The translations under genes were made by a program, and so were the position numbers. Below, piece by piece: positions 56,338 to 64,000 of a DNA stretch of 64,000 bases. Each line of letters begins with the position of its first letter. The first letter of the stretch is position 1. Origin of the DNA: Bin80 sp965215475 (GTDB taxonomy: Bacteria > Bacteroidota > Rhodothermia > Rhodothermales > Bin80); the NCBI GenBank assembly GCA_965215475.1, contig OZ244061.1:806001-870000 (forward strand), given 5' to 3'. The notes beneath the pieces were generated by a model. It did not search any database, was not told the origin of the DNA, and worked only from the letters and a program-made list of their open reading frames with translations.

Positions 56338-57546
56338 TTAGCGCTCCATGGATTCAATCCCCGAATCCCGCTCACGGGACGGAGGGTGGATCAATGGTGA
56401 GACCGGGGGCAGGTTTACCCGCTCCATGGCATAGTTCGAGATCAGCCAGGTCTGCATGGATGGGATCGGAATGCTGTAGACTTCATCTTGACTGTGTAGG
56501 ACTCCGCGCTCCACAGCTCTCTGAAACAAATCCTTCGCTTCCACCTCGCCGTACTCCCGCGATAGAAACTCCACAATATCCCTCCAGTCCAACCCATTAT
56601 CTATGGATACGGTTTGGATGAGTCTTGCTAAACTACAACGCTCTTTTCCACTGATCCCTTTTGCACGTTGTTTGTAGTACGCCTCCCGTCTTGCCCCACC
56701 CACGCGGTACACGATGTCTAGTCCCATAGAGGTCATTTCTCCGCGATCGTGTTGGATTTGCTTGGCCGCGGCATCGCCATACGCTGTAATATGCTGGGGC
56801 CACCCATGCGTCTTTTGGGCAATCGCATCAATCCACGGAGCAGGATCCCCCTTCGCACGCCCCTCTTTGACCAGCCAGTCTCTGAGTACCCGCCCCTCCG
56901 ACTCTTTGCCCAATGCCCCTAATTCCACAAAACAGCCCCCTTTGAATCTCGAAATCCCCAGTGACCTGAAGGCTTCTTCGGTCTGTCCCAGCCCCGCCCC
57001 CAACAAGATGAAGGGGCGTCCGACATCCCCGTTGTGAATCACATCCAGCGTGTCTCTCGCTCTAGTTTGTTCCGTTGGAGTTTTTTTTAGATTGATCAGA
57101 TATTGCGCTTCATCCAGCACTAAAATCAATCCTTCCTTGGGGGCAAGATTCCTAAGTATTTCCTTTGGAGTCGCGTGCCCCGCCACACTTCTGACATATC
57201 CCCCTTCGATAAACTTCACGCCGGCTTTTGCTGCCTGCTCATGATTAATCGTGTACGACTTTCCGAGAGACTGGGCCATCGCAGCGGGAGTGTATAGATC
57301 TTCTATCGAGATCTTGGCCACCTTCCACTTTTTTTCTTCTGCCCTTTTGGAGAGCACATCCAGTAGCGCCGTCTTTCCCGCCCCGGGTGCCCCCTGGATC
57401 AACATCGTCGTTCCCCCAGTCCTCTCCGTCTCCGCACGTCTCATGAGATCTTTGAAATCATACAAGATCTGCACCCGCCCATGAAAATATTCAGCCGGAC
57501 CTCGGTCAGGAACAATATTAGAGATATGGGACGTATCAGGAGACAT
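56338..57546 (-). CDS. AAA/STAND-like ATPase of unknown role
   Basis: 402 residues. P-loop GAPGAGKTALLDVL, Walker B LILVLDEAQYLI, and a sensor-like FILLGAGLGQTEEAF; C-terminal winged-helix-like region (CSLARLIQTVSIDNGLDWRD). Resembles ATP-binding helper proteins found with mobile elements, but no transposase partner is adjacent on the minus strand. A C10 run lies about 105 bp upstream of its start (57651-57660), and the gene is bracketed by the two ATG+poly-C modules. Function not known. Confidence 0.7.
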   Translation of the reverse strand: MSPDTSHISNIVPDRGPAEYFHGRVQILYDFKDLMRRAETERTGGTTMLIQGAPGAGKTALLDVLSKRAEEKKWKVAKISIEDLYTPAAMAQSLGKSYTINHEQAAKAGVKFIEGGYVRSVAGHATPKEILRNLAPKEGLILVLDEAQYLINLKKTPTEQTRARDTLDVIHNGDVGRPFILLGAGLGQTEEAFRSLGISRFKGGCFVELGALGKESEGRVLRDWLVKEGRAKGDPAPWIDAIAQKTHGWPQHITAYGDAAAKQIQHDRGEMTSMGLDIVYRVGGARREAYYKQRAKGISGKERCSLARLIQTVSIDNGLDWRDIVEFLSREYGEVEAKDLFQRAVERGVLHSQDEVYSIPIPSMQTWLISNYAMERVNLPPVSPLIHPPSRERDSGIESMER

Positions 57547-57650
57547 ACATGCAAGGATTACAAGGGATCACGATTTGAGAAAGCGATTAGACACGTTCAG
57601 GATTTCCAAGGTTCCAAACATGACCTTTTGAGACTCAGGATCATCAACCT

Positions 57651-57660
57651 CCCCCCCCCC
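57651..57660. repeat. C10 tract upstream of the AAA ATPase
   Basis: Ten Cs about 105 bp before the AAA ATPase start, on the opposite strand to the gene (G run in its own direction). Located where promoter spacing could be affected by slippage. Confidence 0.5.
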
Positions 57661-57679
57661 TGTATATTATACGAGATGC

Positions 57680-57992
57680 TGATTTAAGTTCATTGTTTGG
57701 GTCTTCAATACGGTGAAGATGTGTCCATTGGTTGAGAGGTTTTGAATTTCAACTGGACCCATCGGAGCGTTTCGGATACTCCATACGTTGAACCGGTTTG
57801 CATCATTCAAACGTGGGTCTCTCCCTGGGAGCCACCTGACGCCCCCTGCGTCTTGAACGCCTGGGGGGGAACTGTGCCCCAGGGAGAACCATGATCTACA
57901 TCCAGTAGAGAGTGTGTGCCGTTGAGCACCGATACAGGGGCAGATGAACGTCATGGCGACCCACAAAACTTACCCCTAAAGATACGGAAACC
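57680..57992 (+). ncRNA. Candidate IS110 bridge-RNA region
   Basis: About 310 bp of non-coding sequence directly upstream of the IS110 recombinase, where IS110-group elements encode their bridge RNA. Structure visible: CTCCCTGGGAG palindrome near 57821-57831 and a strong stem CCTGGGG / CCCCAGG at 57860-57883. Target- and donor-binding loops cannot be assigned from one copy, and the element's left border is not known. Confidence 0.35.
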
Positions 57993-59006
57993 ATGACAGA
58001 AAAAAATCGCTACACGAGGTTCGCCGGAGTGGATTGGGGCTCGGAATCTCATCAGGTCTGTATTCTGGACCGAGAGGGCCAGGTCCTCGGAGAGAAGGCA
58101 TTCTCCCACTCCGGAGAAGGATTCCATCAAATGATGGACTGGATGAGGGACACCGCAGGCTGCGATCTGACCGAGATTGCTACCAGTATAGAAGTTCCAC
58201 ATGGTCCGGTGGTGGAGAGTTTGATGGAGCGCGGCATTCCGGTATTTTCCATCCATCCGAAGCAACTGGATCGATTCCGGGATCGGTTTTCGCCGGCCGG
58301 AGCCAAAGATGATCGTCGGGATGCGCGGGTACTTGCCGATGCCCTTCGCACGGATCCTGACCGTCTGCGTGCGCTGGATCCAGAGGATTCGGACATCATT
58401 CAGTTGCGAGAGTGGTCCAGGATGGATGCGGAGTTCACCGCCCAGCGGACCCGCCTCATGCATCAACTTCGAGCACAGCTCTGGCGCTACTTCCCGCAAT
58501 TCCTTCGCCTCAAATTCCGTCTCGATTCTCCCGTACTGATGGCTCTGTGGACCCTCATTCCGACCCCCGCACGCGCTCGGAGAGTTCGACTCAGTTCAGT
58601 ACAAAAAGTGCTCAAAGAACATCGGATCCGGGCCGAGGAAGTCCTGCAATTCTTGCGGGCGAAGCCCCTCACGGTTGCCGACGGGGTGGAGCAAGCCGCG
58701 ACCCAGCACATCCGACTCGTTCTGCAACAGCTGGAACGACTTGGGAAGCAGATCCAGGAGGTCAAACAGAACATCGAATCCATTCTGGGTTCGCTCCATG
58801 AAAATCCACCCTCTCAGGAGATCTGCGAACCTGAAAATGCATCGTCTGGGCAAGCCCCCTCGTCCAGATCTGCGCCACCGGATGTAGAGATCCTGTTATC
58901 GATCCCGGGAATCGGAAGCTCGGTCGCAGCCACCCTTCTCTCGGAAGCCTCCTCGGCGATCCAAGCACGGGATTACCAGGCACTGAGATGCAAAGCAGGA
59001 TCGTGA
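57993..59006 (+). pseudogene. IS110-family recombinase, C-terminally truncated
   Basis: 337 residues. RuvC-like DEDD half intact: FAGVDWGSESHQVCILD, TSIEVPHGPVVESL, DRFSPAGAKDDRRDARVLADAL. A central coiled coil and the start of the transposase-20 domain (LSIPGIGSSVAATLL) follow. The protein stops at LRCKAGS, just before the segment that carries the second-domain catalytic serine in this family. Matching residues (GKRGAYV) continue in the same frame after the stop and then break up, so this is a decayed element. Confidence 0.78.
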
Positions 59007-59177
59007 CGAAACGGAAACTTCCAGGGCAAAAGAGGAGCCTACGTCTAATTCGGATTTCCTCGCTCGCGTCCTTTGGCGTAGTCGGATACGATGGAATCAG
59101 AGTGCTCGGGACCGAGGAGTTTATACCAGCCCACGCCAAAAATCGCTTCCATGGAAGAACACACAAAAAATATTTTA

Positions 59178-59244
<67 letters not shown>

Positions 59245-59396
59245 ACACACTCTCCACCCGCGTTCTTCATCATACCTCACCCCTCCTTATTCATCTCAAA
59301 TTGCGGTTTCAGCGCACATCCAACGTATGACCCAAGTTCGACATTTTGAATCATTTCTTAACTTATTCCTCTATCAATTACAAAAACGTCAGAAAT

Positions 59397-60683
59397 ATGA
59401 TCTGGTCAAAACTGAGCAAACACACCGATTTAGGATTACTCATCTTGCGGATTGGATTTGGACTTGGAATGCTGATCTTCCATGGCTGGGGGAAATTGAT
59501 AGGAGGCCCCGAAGCATGGAATTCTATCGGGCAATCCGTAGAACTGTTTGGAATTGACTTTGGTCATACGTTCTTCGGATTTATGGCCGCTTTTGCTGAA
59601 TCAGTCGGGGCTATCTGTATCGTTTTGGGGCTCTTCTATCGTCCTGCTGTCGCAATTCTTGGGTTTACAATGGTTGTCGCTACTCTCTCTGTCTTTGTTC
59701 GTGAATCTGGGAATCCAGGACACGCTTTCAAAAATTTCTTTATCTGTGCAGGCATTTTCCTTGTCGGGCCGGGGAAACATAGTCTCGATTACATGTTTTC
59801 GAGAAAATCTGTAAAGGGAGCCACAGTCTTGGTGCTTCTTTTTGTACTGATCCCATACAACACTTTTGCTCAGCATAGTACCGTTCATGATGAACTGACC
59901 CTGCAAAGTAAAATCCTGAACTCAGAACGAAAATTTGCCGTATACCTTCCTCCTGATTATCATGCCAGTGAACGTAGGTATCCAGCTATGTATTTGTTGC
60001 ACGGCTCTGGCGATGACCAGACAGGATGGATTCAATTTGGAGAGGTTCGTCATATCACTGATAAATCTATCCGCGAAGGGAAAGCAACTCCTATGATCAT
60101 TGTTATGCCCGATGCAAATACCGGAGTACGTGGATATTTCAATGACCTAACCAACTCGTGGCGCTATGAGGATTTCTTTTTTGAGGAATTGATTCCTCAT
60201 GTTGAGGAACGATTTCGGATTAAGCCCGAGAAACGCTATCGTGCCGTTGCTGGTCTTTCTATGGGAGGAGGCGGTTCATTTATATATGCACTCCGCCGCC
60301 CCGAACTTTTTTCCTCTGCTGCCCCGCTTAGTGCATGGGTCGGCCCAGGCTCTGTGGAAGAATACAAAAGCACTATGGAGCGATGGGGAAATGATCCGCC
60401 CGATCTCCCTAATGATGCAATTGAAGAATATGTCAAACGGCATAATGCGGTCGAGTTGATCCGTACGCTACCCGCTGACGACATAAGATCTGTGCGATGG
60501 TTTATTGACTGTGGAGACGATGACTTTCTATATGAAGGAAACTCACTAGCCCATATTGAAATGCGCAAACGCGAAATCCCTCATGAGTTTCGTATTCGAG
60601 ATGGTGCCCATACGTGGACGTACTGGCGAGAAAGCCTCCCCAATGTTCTCTATTTTGTCTCTCAGGCATTTCATCAATACTAG
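59397..60683 (+). CDS. DoxX-family membrane protein fused to a secreted-type esterase
   Basis: 428 residues from ATG 59397 (an earlier TTG at 59346 is possible). Residues 1-135 are a four-helix DoxX domain (LGLLILRIGFGLGMLIFHGW, FAESVGAICIVLGLFYRP, AFKNFFICAGIFLVGPGKHS). Residues 133-160 look like a retained signal peptide (FSRKSVKGATVLVLLFVL, then AQ). Residues 165-428 are an esterase-D/acyl-esterase fold (YLLHGSGDDQTGW, nucleophile GLSMGGGGSF, Asp region FIDCGDDDFLY, His GAHTWTYW). The fifth helix would place the esterase outside the cytoplasm. Substrate unknown. Confidence 0.85.
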   Translation: MIWSKLSKHTDLGLLILRIGFGLGMLIFHGWGKLIGGPEAWNSIGQSVELFGIDFGHTFFGFMAAFAESVGAICIVLGLFYRPAVAILGFTMVVATLSVFVRESGNPGHAFKNFFICAGIFLVGPGKHSLDYMFSRKSVKGATVLVLLFVLIPYNTFAQHSTVHDELTLQSKILNSERKFAVYLPPDYHASERRYPAMYLLHGSGDDQTGWIQFGEVRHITDKSIREGKATPMIIVMPDANTGVRGYFNDLTNSWRYEDFFFEELIPHVEERFRIKPEKRYRAVAGLSMGGGGSFIYALRRPELFSSAAPLSAWVGPGSVEEYKSTMERWGNDPPDLPNDAIEEYVKRHNAVELIRTLPADDIRSVRWFIDCGDDDFLYEGNSLAHIEMRKREIPHEFRIRDGAHTWTYWRESLPNVLYFVSQAFHQY

Positions 60684-60848
60684 TCAAGCCATCTCGGTCG
60701 CGAAAAAATATCCCCGCAAGGATTTGATTGAAATGCGCTCCTAAGACTCATATCGCAAATTATATTCTGTATTACTTCTAGAGATTTGATAAAATTCTTG
60801 GGTTCTTGCGTATTTGAAGAGTTCAATACGTATATTGTCTCTCCAAAC

Positions 60849-61295
60849 ATGACAGCTACAACTATTTTTAACACACTCATGATTCGTTCACTTTTCTTGT
60901 TTACCGTGGTCACCCTTCTTTTGGGGTTTGCAACTCCGACACTTGCACCTTCAGGTTCCATTGGAACTGGTCCTGGCCAGATCAGCCCGCGTAAGGCATA
61001 TGCACAAGGTAAATCATTAACCTTCAAGGTACTAGCCTGTCGAGGATGCCCTATTCCCAAATCAGAGATGGACCGTGACCGAGCTATGAGCTTGGCAGCC
61101 AGCCTGGAAGCAGTCTATGCGGAGGAAGAAACTGGCACCCAAGATGATGAGATCGTTAAAGGTCTTTGTGGGCCTGATACAGAGGAAGACGACTGCGGCA
61201 TCCGCATGGAGGTGGTTCATTATTTTCTGACCCGACGCTATAAACTGGAAACACCCGTCCGTGGAATTCAAAATGATGTGATTGATGAAGGATAA
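60849..61295 (+). CDS. Small exported protein of unknown function
   Basis: 149 residues from ATG 60849; a frame start at 60786 adds 21 residues with no signal character. Signal-like segment SLFLFTVVTLLLGFATP. The mature part has two close Cys (LACRGCPIPKSEMD) and a Cys pair (LCGPDTEEDDCGIRME). No family recognised. It overlaps the following outer-membrane protein gene by 11 bp, suggesting joint expression. Confidence 0.65.
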   Translation: MTATTIFNTLMIRSLFLFTVVTLLLGFATPTLAPSGSIGTGPGQISPRKAYAQGKSLTFKVLACRGCPIPKSEMDRDRAMSLAASLEAVYAEEETGTQDDEIVKGLCGPDTEEDDCGIRMEVVHYFLTRRYKLETPVRGIQNDVIDEG

Positions 61296-62253
61296 TCTAT
61301 GCACTCGAATCGGAGAAGTTCTCCGTCAAATTATTCTGCCTGCTCTCTTGAGCATAGCAGTTTGGTCACCGTCACAGATGACGTTCGCCCAAGGAACTCC
61401 TTGGATCGCAGAACCCCGTACTGGTAGTATCAGTGTTTCATACTATACTCAGAATGCAAAAGAGTTTTATCGTGGTACAGAAACCGTGAAAGGTCCCTTG
61501 GAGGCCACAGGTGCTAATCTGGGACAGAGTACAGTGTGGGTTCATGTCAACTATGCAATTAATGATGCAATTGCCGTAGATCTTCAGACAGCTTGGGCAC
61601 GAAGTGTTGTAGATGGTGCGGTTGGTCCCTCCGGAGGTGAGGAAAATTATAGTGGACTCTTTGATACGAATCTTTCTGTTACTTGGCGTTTTGTAGATGA
61701 GTTGGTGAGTAATGCGCCAAGCATCGCTGCCCGTGTAGGAGTGACCGTTCCAGGTGGCTATGATACAGGGTATATCAACTCGCTTGGAGATGGAGCCAGC
61801 GGAATTGAAGGCTCGTTGATTGTTGGGAAGTTTTGGAGTTTCGTAGGTGCCTCCGCCGAAATTGGCTATCGACACAGAGGATCTACTTCAATCAACTCCA
61901 ATGCTATGGGTGCCGGACAAGGAGGAGATATTGATGTTCCATCGGAGATCTTTATGAATATATGGGCCTTTGTCCCCGTCGGAAATCGTCTTCGAATCGG
62001 AGGAAATTACCGCCTCGTGAATGCTACATCTGGCATTGATATTGGTGGAACTGGGTTTTCCCCAAGCCGATTTCCTGCGTTAGAAGAAGATAGCCAAATT
62101 CTTGGTGGCCAACTATTTGCCGATCTGTTTGGAAGCACGAGTGCACATGTGTTTTTCGGTAGCATCGTCGGAGGCCGTAACACGGCAAAGTCTACAGTTT
62201 TGGGGATTGGACTTAGTATAGGATTGGGTGGAGGTTTTGGTGGTGGGATATAA
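61285..62253 (+). CDS. Predicted outer-membrane beta-barrel protein
   Basis: 322 residues from ATG 61285 (a TTG lies just before). Signal peptide region LPALLSIAVWSPSQMTFAQG. The rest alternates polar and aromatic strands (SISVSYYTQNAKEFYRG, STVWVHVNYAINDAIAVDLQ, RLRIGGNYRLVNATSG) and ends in glycine-rich SIGLGGGFGGGI. Barrel fold is inferred from composition; transport or channel role unproven. Confidence 0.7.
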   Translation: MKDNLCTRIGEVLRQIILPALLSIAVWSPSQMTFAQGTPWIAEPRTGSISVSYYTQNAKEFYRGTETVKGPLEATGANLGQSTVWVHVNYAINDAIAVDLQTAWARSVVDGAVGPSGGEENYSGLFDTNLSVTWRFVDELVSNAPSIAARVGVTVPGGYDTGYINSLGDGASGIEGSLIVGKFWSFVGASAEIGYRHRGSTSINSNAMGAGQGGDIDVPSEIFMNIWAFVPVGNRLRIGGNYRLVNATSGIDIGGTGFSPSRFPALEEDSQILGGQLFADLFGSTSAHVFFGSIVGGRNTAKSTVLGIGLSIGLGGGFGGGI

Positions 62254-62366
62254 TATTCCACTTGGCTAACAACTGACTCCTCCATCTGCTAAGGCACCAC
62301 GGCGATTGACTAAGCCTGATGCTTTTCCATTGTACATCGCCTACTACAACGAATCTCTCTGAACTA

Positions 62367-63239
62367 ATGAAGGCCGTAAAACAAAATCAGAGTTCCCTGG
62401 CATATGTTGTCTGTAATATTATTGGACTTGGGGGGATCTTGCTATTACTCTCTGTAACCTCAGCCTCGTATGGTCAATCTACTGATAGTATTTGGGATCG
62501 GGCGAATCCTGAGAACCCCTCTACCATTGATCACTCTGATTGGCAAGCAATCCTTGACGTTTACTTAATCACTGATGATCCATCCAGGATTCATCTTTTT
62601 GACTACCAGGCACTACAGGAAAACACAACAGATCGACAAAAGCTTTATCAATACATTGATCAGCTTCAAGAATTAGACCCTCGGGGGTTCGCAAAGGACG
62701 TTCAGATGGCGTATTGGATCAATCTATACAACGCCGTAACGGTACGTGTTGTTGTGGATGCCTATCCCGTTGAATCCATACTTCAGATTCATAATGGAGA
62801 AATTCCCGATTCTGGCCCTTGGAAAGATATTCATGCAACCGTAGCTGGAATCCCTTTGACGCTGGACAATATAGAGCATGATATTCTGCGCCCAATCTGG
62901 AAGGACAACCGGATTCATTATGCTGTTAATTGTGCTAGCCTCGGTTGCCCAAACTTGGCATCCCAAGTCTTTACCGCTGCAAACTTGGAACAACTCTTGA
63001 ATAAGAATGCCAAAGAATTTATCAACCATTTCCGCGCTGTTGAACTTCTAGATGAAGCATTCGGAGTTACCTCGAGCCTCTATTTTTGGTATATGGAGGA
63101 TTTTGGGGGGACCGAAGCTGGAGTAATGGCGCACTTTCAAAAGTATGCAGAGGATAGCTTGGCCTCTGACCTGAAAAACTTTGACGGATCATTCGATCAT
63201 GAATATGATTGGCGCCTCAATGAGCCTTTACCCGAGTAA
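62367..63239 (+). CDS. DUF547-domain exported protein
   Basis: 290 residues from ATG 62367, chosen because a signal-like segment (IIGLGGILLLLSVTSASYGQ) follows. DUF547 signature: FAKDVQMAYWINLYNAVTVR and HYAVNCASLGCPNLA. The domain resembles papain-like folds in some analyses, but activity is not established. It follows the beta-barrel gene by 113 bp on the same strand. Confidence 0.85.
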   Translation: MKAVKQNQSSLAYVVCNIIGLGGILLLLSVTSASYGQSTDSIWDRANPENPSTIDHSDWQAILDVYLITDDPSRIHLFDYQALQENTTDRQKLYQYIDQLQELDPRGFAKDVQMAYWINLYNAVTVRVVVDAYPVESILQIHNGEIPDSGPWKDIHATVAGIPLTLDNIEHDILRPIWKDNRIHYAVNCASLGCPNLASQVFTAANLEQLLNKNAKEFINHFRAVELLDEAFGVTSSLYFWYMEDFGGTEAGVMAHFQKYAEDSLASDLKNFDGSFDHEYDWRLNEPLPE

Positions 63240-63428
63240 CCCCTCAATCATAAACCGTTGAGTATACTCCAAGCCTTCCACACTATTCTATCTTGCGTTA
63301 GTTGGAATTACTAACGATCAGGAGATAACACGACCATCGTATCAATCCTTCGATGAAAAGTCTTCATTGAAGACTGTCGAGGCCGTTGTTGGATCCAAAC
63401 TACGCCGGTTACTTGATTGCCCCTACAT

Positions 63429-64000
63429 TCATGCTGCTTCGCCTTCTCCGACAAGAATAGATTTTTTGGATTTCCATCTGAATACATCATAAGACAGTGC
63501 CAGTAGAATCAACCCGTATTCCAAAGGGCGTACCCAGTCTGGGTGTGCAAACGGATGCATTTCCATGTTATTTAGATTCAATCCTGTGATATACGATAAT
63601 AGCACTGCAACCGAGGCCGTCCACGCCCACGCGCTCGGACGAATTGCCGCAAAGGGCAGCAGCCATAACAGATACCATGAATTGACAACGGGCCAAAGTG
63701 CAAATAACCCGCCATAAATCCAGTCTACCCGCACTATTGTGTCCTGCTCTCTCCGTCTATAGATCCAGTAGTAGATCCCAATCCCAACCGCGAGAACTAC
63801 CCCACATATAATTCGAGCTGTGGTATTGGGAACCCAAGGCTTTAACAAACTGAACAAGGCGGCATTAAATTCCCACTCGCGTGTAAATACAAGTAAGGTC
63901 TCCAAATCTGTACTTCCCTGCAAAATGAAGGGAACGTAGATCAAGGCCAATGTTGCGAGAAAGATCCCCCATACACGTAGATGTGCACGTGCCAAGATAA
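63429..64000 (-). CDS. Polytopic glycosyltransferase-like membrane protein (GT87/DUF2029 type), C-terminal part
   Basis: The gene enters from the right window edge (open frame through 64000), so only about 190 C-terminal residues are seen. They hold six or so hydrophobic helices, the periplasmic segment REWEFNAALFSLLKPW and WPVVNSWYLLWLLPFAA, typical of the C-terminal half of polyprenol-phosphate-mannose-dependent mannosyltransferases. Specific sugar and acceptor cannot be inferred. The final residues are KKSILVGEGEAA. Confidence 0.65.
   Translation of the reverse strand, partial: ILARAHLRVWGIFLATLALIYVPFILQGSTDLETLLVFTREWEFNAALFSLLKPWVPNTTARIICGVVLAVGIGIYYWIYRRREQDTIVRVDWIYGGLFALWPVVNSWYLLWLLPFAAIRPSAWAWTASVAVLLSYITGLNLNNMEMHPFAHPDWVRPLEYGLILLALSYDVFRWKSKKSILVGEGEAA

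Overview
The window looks like a chromosomal segment of a Bacteroidota/Rhodothermota-type (FCB group) bacterium with moderate GC. The evidence is four large secreted proteins that end in type IX secretion (Por) C-terminal sorting domains with an N-Y-P-N-P motif, a bacillithiol-type YtxJ protein, an EF-G2 paralogue, and housekeeping genes (RecA, DnaK, RicT, PepF) of that style. No taxonomic marker (rRNA) is present, so the assignment is an inference.

Layout. 1-3.6 kb: 5' part of a type IIA topoisomerase A subunit (minus), a sodium:solute symporter and a GroES-like protein. 3.6-7.9 kb: an accessory patch with a group II intron 3'-end relic, one copy of a 331-bp MITE, a dead ISAzo13-type transposase, and a tandem triplication of a small coiled-coil/tail-anchor gene in which each unit is bounded by a ~91-bp inverted-repeat element; a tRNA(CAU) closes it. 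8-20 kb: housekeeping genes (holB-ricT, a Spondin_N/FN3 secreted protein, EF-G2, an accD-nagB-DAHP synthase operon, pepF, ytxJ, ferredoxin). 20.1-22.3 kb: a complete ISL3-family element with 8-bp target duplication whose transposase has two nonsense codons. 22.4-26.9 kb: a 1517-residue FN3/Calx-beta/Ig-like surface protein with an in-frame C10 tract. 27.4-33.2 kb: a methionine-cycle operon made of an ArsR-methyltransferase-MetF triple fusion followed by a methionine synthase split into two genes. 33.8-41.7 kb: recA and the classic pgsA/pyrE/cinA cluster, interrupted by a broken ParB-like gene, then dnaK and tatD. 41.8-47.6 kb: a nested pile of three IS1634-type elements inside a dead AAA ATPase gene. 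48-54.3 kb: two plant-type LRR secreted proteins flanking an arylsulfotransferase lipoprotein gene whose C10 tract puts its start codon out of frame. 54.3-59.2 kb: the second MITE, a dead ISL3-type element, an AAA ATPase, a truncated IS110 element with a candidate bridge-RNA region, and a repeated ATG+poly-C module. 59.4-64 kb: a DoxX-esterase fusion, small envelope proteins, a DUF547 protein and a partial membrane glycosyltransferase.

Main themes. (i) Methionine/one-carbon metabolism in which a regulator, a SAM-dependent methyltransferase and MetF share one chain with a palindrome just upstream of its start. (ii) Homopolymeric C tracts in the signal-peptide regions of two surface genes, one in frame and one out of frame, with the same 17-base context; this suggests phase variation. 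(iii) A heptad-repeat tail-anchored gene amplified in tandem with a different heptad number in each copy. (iv) Insertion histories that can be read from target duplications.
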